Source: an uncultured Bacteroidota bacterium (GTDB lineage Bacteria; Bacteroidota; Bacteroidia; Chitinophagales; Chitinophagaceae). From it: 44,047 nucleotides of DNA. The position numbers and the translations under genes were made by a program. Position 1 is the stretch's first letter. Every line of letters begins with the position of its first letter. The stretch covers positions 1 to 44,047 of the forward strand of contig CAIVEH010000022.1 of NCBI GenBank assembly GCA_903904855.1. The letters are read 5' to 3'. The notes under the pieces were generated by a model. It made no database searches, was not told the origin of the DNA, and saw only the letters and a list, made by a program, of their open reading frames with translations. This document shows, piece after piece, positions 42,506 through 44,047 of this stretch.

Positions 42506-43963
42506 TTACTGAACAATCAATTTGGAGTAATAAGTTTTCCCTGCCTCATCGGTCATGACAAAATAATATCCGCCTTTAGCAACATTTTTTAAGGAAAAAT
42601 CAGCCCGGTCATTATTGACTGATGGTTTCAATTCGATATTTCTTCCGGTAATTTCTGTAAGGTGACAATCAATTATGTTGCCAATGTTTTTCAGAGAAAC
42701 TGAAAATGCGTCTTTAGCAGGGTTAGGATAAATATCAATTAATTGCTTCACTGCCACAGGCGCAACAGAAGTTGTAACCAGATAAGTACCTTTAACATAC
42801 ATTACATTACCTGTATTGTCGTCTTCCCATACTATGTGCACCACACCCGGAGCCATAGCAATATCTGCGTTCATAACACCAGTACCATAAGCGCCTGGTA
42901 CTGCTTTGCGGCCTGGAAAACCAGAAGCAATATTATTGGTAAACGAATATTCAATTGAATCACCGGCTGTTGTTTTTTGAAGCCATACAACCGCTGATGC
43001 GTTGCCGGAATTGGCTATGCGCGGATAGTTCTGAGAATTAAGTCCGGCAAATGATCCTGTGATAGCCGATGTGGATGAAGACATGCCACTGATTGACGAC
43101 TTGCTCAGGTATACCATAGCAGTACCGCTTGCGCTGCTCATAAAAACAGTATAAATGCTGTCTCCCGAAACATAACCATCAGGGCCGCTTGCCGGACAGG
43201 AGCTAATGTTCCAATTGGTATTATCAACCTGCATTAAACCAGCTCCGGGAAAAGTAATGCCTCCATCGGGAGAAATTCCAGCCCATATATCCCTGATATT
43301 GCTCAGGTTATTACGGAACAACATAATGGCTTTTGTGCCAGCAGAAATAATAGTAGCGGGGCAACAATCGCAAACTACGCCAGTGCTGCCACTGGCCTGC
43401 ACCTCAGAAGAGAAAGTTAAGCCATAATCTGCTGATCTGGCTACTACATAATGTGCCCAGGTATTCAGTGAACTTGAATTGAATTTCATAAAAGCAACCA
43501 ACGGATTGCCATTAGATGTAGTAGTAACAATTGGGAAACGGGAGGTGTTTGTATCAATATTATCAATCCTTACCGGTGCCGAAAATGTCATTCCTCCATC
43601 GTATGAATGAACGAGGTAGTCGTAAGCTGAAGGTACATTCTCAGGTGTAACTTTCATGGTTGCATAAACGGTGTCGCCAAAGGAAGCCAGGTCTGGTCCG
43701 GCCCAATATTGCGAAAAAACAGTAAGCGATCCACTTATAGTAGTAGGTCCGGTAAAAGTGGTGCCGGTCCATCTGGAAAAATAGGCCCGGGTATTGGTTT
43801 TACCCCACAGTATCATGGGATTGCCTGCTCTGTTGAGTGCAATTCGAGGATGCAGGTTGCTACCTGAACCTGAATATACAGTTACAGGTGTTGACCAGGT
43901 AATCTGAGAATAGCTCTGTAGACAGCAGCTTAAAAACAACAGGGTGGTAACTAATTTTTTCAT
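42506..43963 (-). CDS. Secreted BNR/Asp-box (sialidase-like) protein with T9SS sorting domain
   Basis: A 485-residue exported protein. A signal peptide (LVTTLLFLSCCLQSYSQ) leads into a ~370-residue beta-propeller-like region. Asp-box motifs S-x-D-x-G-x-T-F are visible as SYDGGMTFSAP (~124), SADYGLTFSSE (~177) and SPDGGITFPGA (~235). An intriguing VCDCCPATI segment (~198-206) holds three clustered cysteines. The terminal ~80 residues are a T9SS type A domain (LIDIYPNPAKDAFSVSL, KGGYYFVMTDEAGKTYYS). Asp-box propellers include sialidases but also many non-enzymatic proteins; I do not see the Arg triad needed to claim sialidase activity. Confidence 0.88.
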   Translation of the reverse strand: MKKLVTTLLFLSCCLQSYSQITWSTPVTVYSGSGSNLHPRIALNRAGNPMILWGKTNTRAYFSRWTGTTFTGPTTISGSLTVFSQYWAGPDLASFGDTVYATMKVTPENVPSAYDYLVHSYDGGMTFSAPVRIDNIDTNTSRFPIVTTTSNGNPLVAFMKFNSSSLNTWAHYVVARSADYGLTFSSEVQASGSTGVVCDCCPATIISAGTKAIMLFRNNLSNIRDIWAGISPDGGITFPGAGLMQVDNTNWNISSCPASGPDGYVSGDSIYTVFMSSASGTAMVYLSKSSISGMSSSTSAITGSFAGLNSQNYPRIANSGNASAVVWLQKTTAGDSIEYSFTNNIASGFPGRKAVPGAYGTGVMNADIAMAPGVVHIVWEDDNTGNVMYVKGTYLVTTSVAPVAVKQLIDIYPNPAKDAFSVSLKNIGNIIDCHLTEITGRNIELKPSVNNDRADFSLKNVAKGGYYFVMTDEAGKTYYSKLIVQ

Positions 43964-44047
43964 GAAAGTATTTTTACTGTGAAAGTAGGGTTATAAAGCC
44001 CATCTAACTGCATTTTTGCAATTATTTCTACGAAATAAGTGGCTCCA

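Noticed and set aside
42506-43963. Annotation as a true sialidase
   Set aside because: Asp-box motifs are present, but the catalytic Arg triad and Tyr/Glu pair were not identifiable, so only a BNR-propeller call is made.

Overview
The window looks like a chromosomal segment of a Bacteroidota bacterium, most likely from the Chitinophagales/Sphingobacteriales side of the phylum (inference). The reasons are: six secreted proteins that end in a type IX secretion (T9SS) type A sorting domain with the YPNP motif; NHL, DUF7619-type and OmpA proteins of bacteroidotal style; A-rich start-codon contexts without Shine-Dalgarno sequences; and several -7 boxes of the form TAnnTTTG. No rRNA, tRNA, CRISPR array, prophage or integrase was recognised. 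Genes lie on both strands in short operons.

Region by region: 1-2053 is an AT-rich accessory edge holding the 3' part of an Abi-alpha (DUF4393) gene and a REP-associated tyrosine transposase (RAYT) flanked by inverted REP-like hairpins. 2054-8320 carries an acyl-CoA carboxylase carboxyltransferase, a SAM methyltransferase, and a chaperone-like set: a small GrpE-like protein, a divergent Hsp70 and a convergent tail-anchored protein. 8321-9765 is gene-poor, with a 100-bp-spaced direct repeat and a zinc-ribbon gene. 9766-19389 holds a 1,875-residue repeat adhesin-like T9SS protein, a small DUF5679-like protein, a DUF6159 membrane protein, an NHL-propeller T9SS protein and a lipoprotein-like protein. 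19483-24286 is metabolic: a saccharopine dehydrogenase-family protein divergent from an acyl-CoA dehydrogenase, then CcmC, CcmD and glutamate dehydrogenase. 24555-27512 has a second NHL T9SS protein and a small T9SS protein. 27652-33591 has a sulfotransferase-like protein, an ABC-2 permease, RNase HI, an OmpA-family protein, a heme-binding CxxCH protein and an EGF-like lipoprotein. 33655-38404 has SPFH, Sel1, GNAT and small hypothetical genes. 38475-41457 is a tightly coupled pair: a DUF4132 protein and a small protein ending in Gly-Gly. 41643-43963 has a thioredoxin-fold T9SS protein convergent with a BNR/Asp-box T9SS protein.

The two least ordinary loci are (a) the DUF4132 gene preceded, with a single-base gap, by a protein whose C-terminus resembles a ThiS/MoaD/ubiquitin-like tail, and (b) the Hsp70 locus with a minimal GrpE-like partner and a tail-anchored neighbour. 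At genome-architecture level, one family of CAGTT-type low-complexity repeats sits directly after stop codons at five places, and at one convergent gene pair it forms a large inverted structure containing a perfect 30-bp palindrome. All functional statements come from reading the sequence and from remembered family knowledge; no database search was run.
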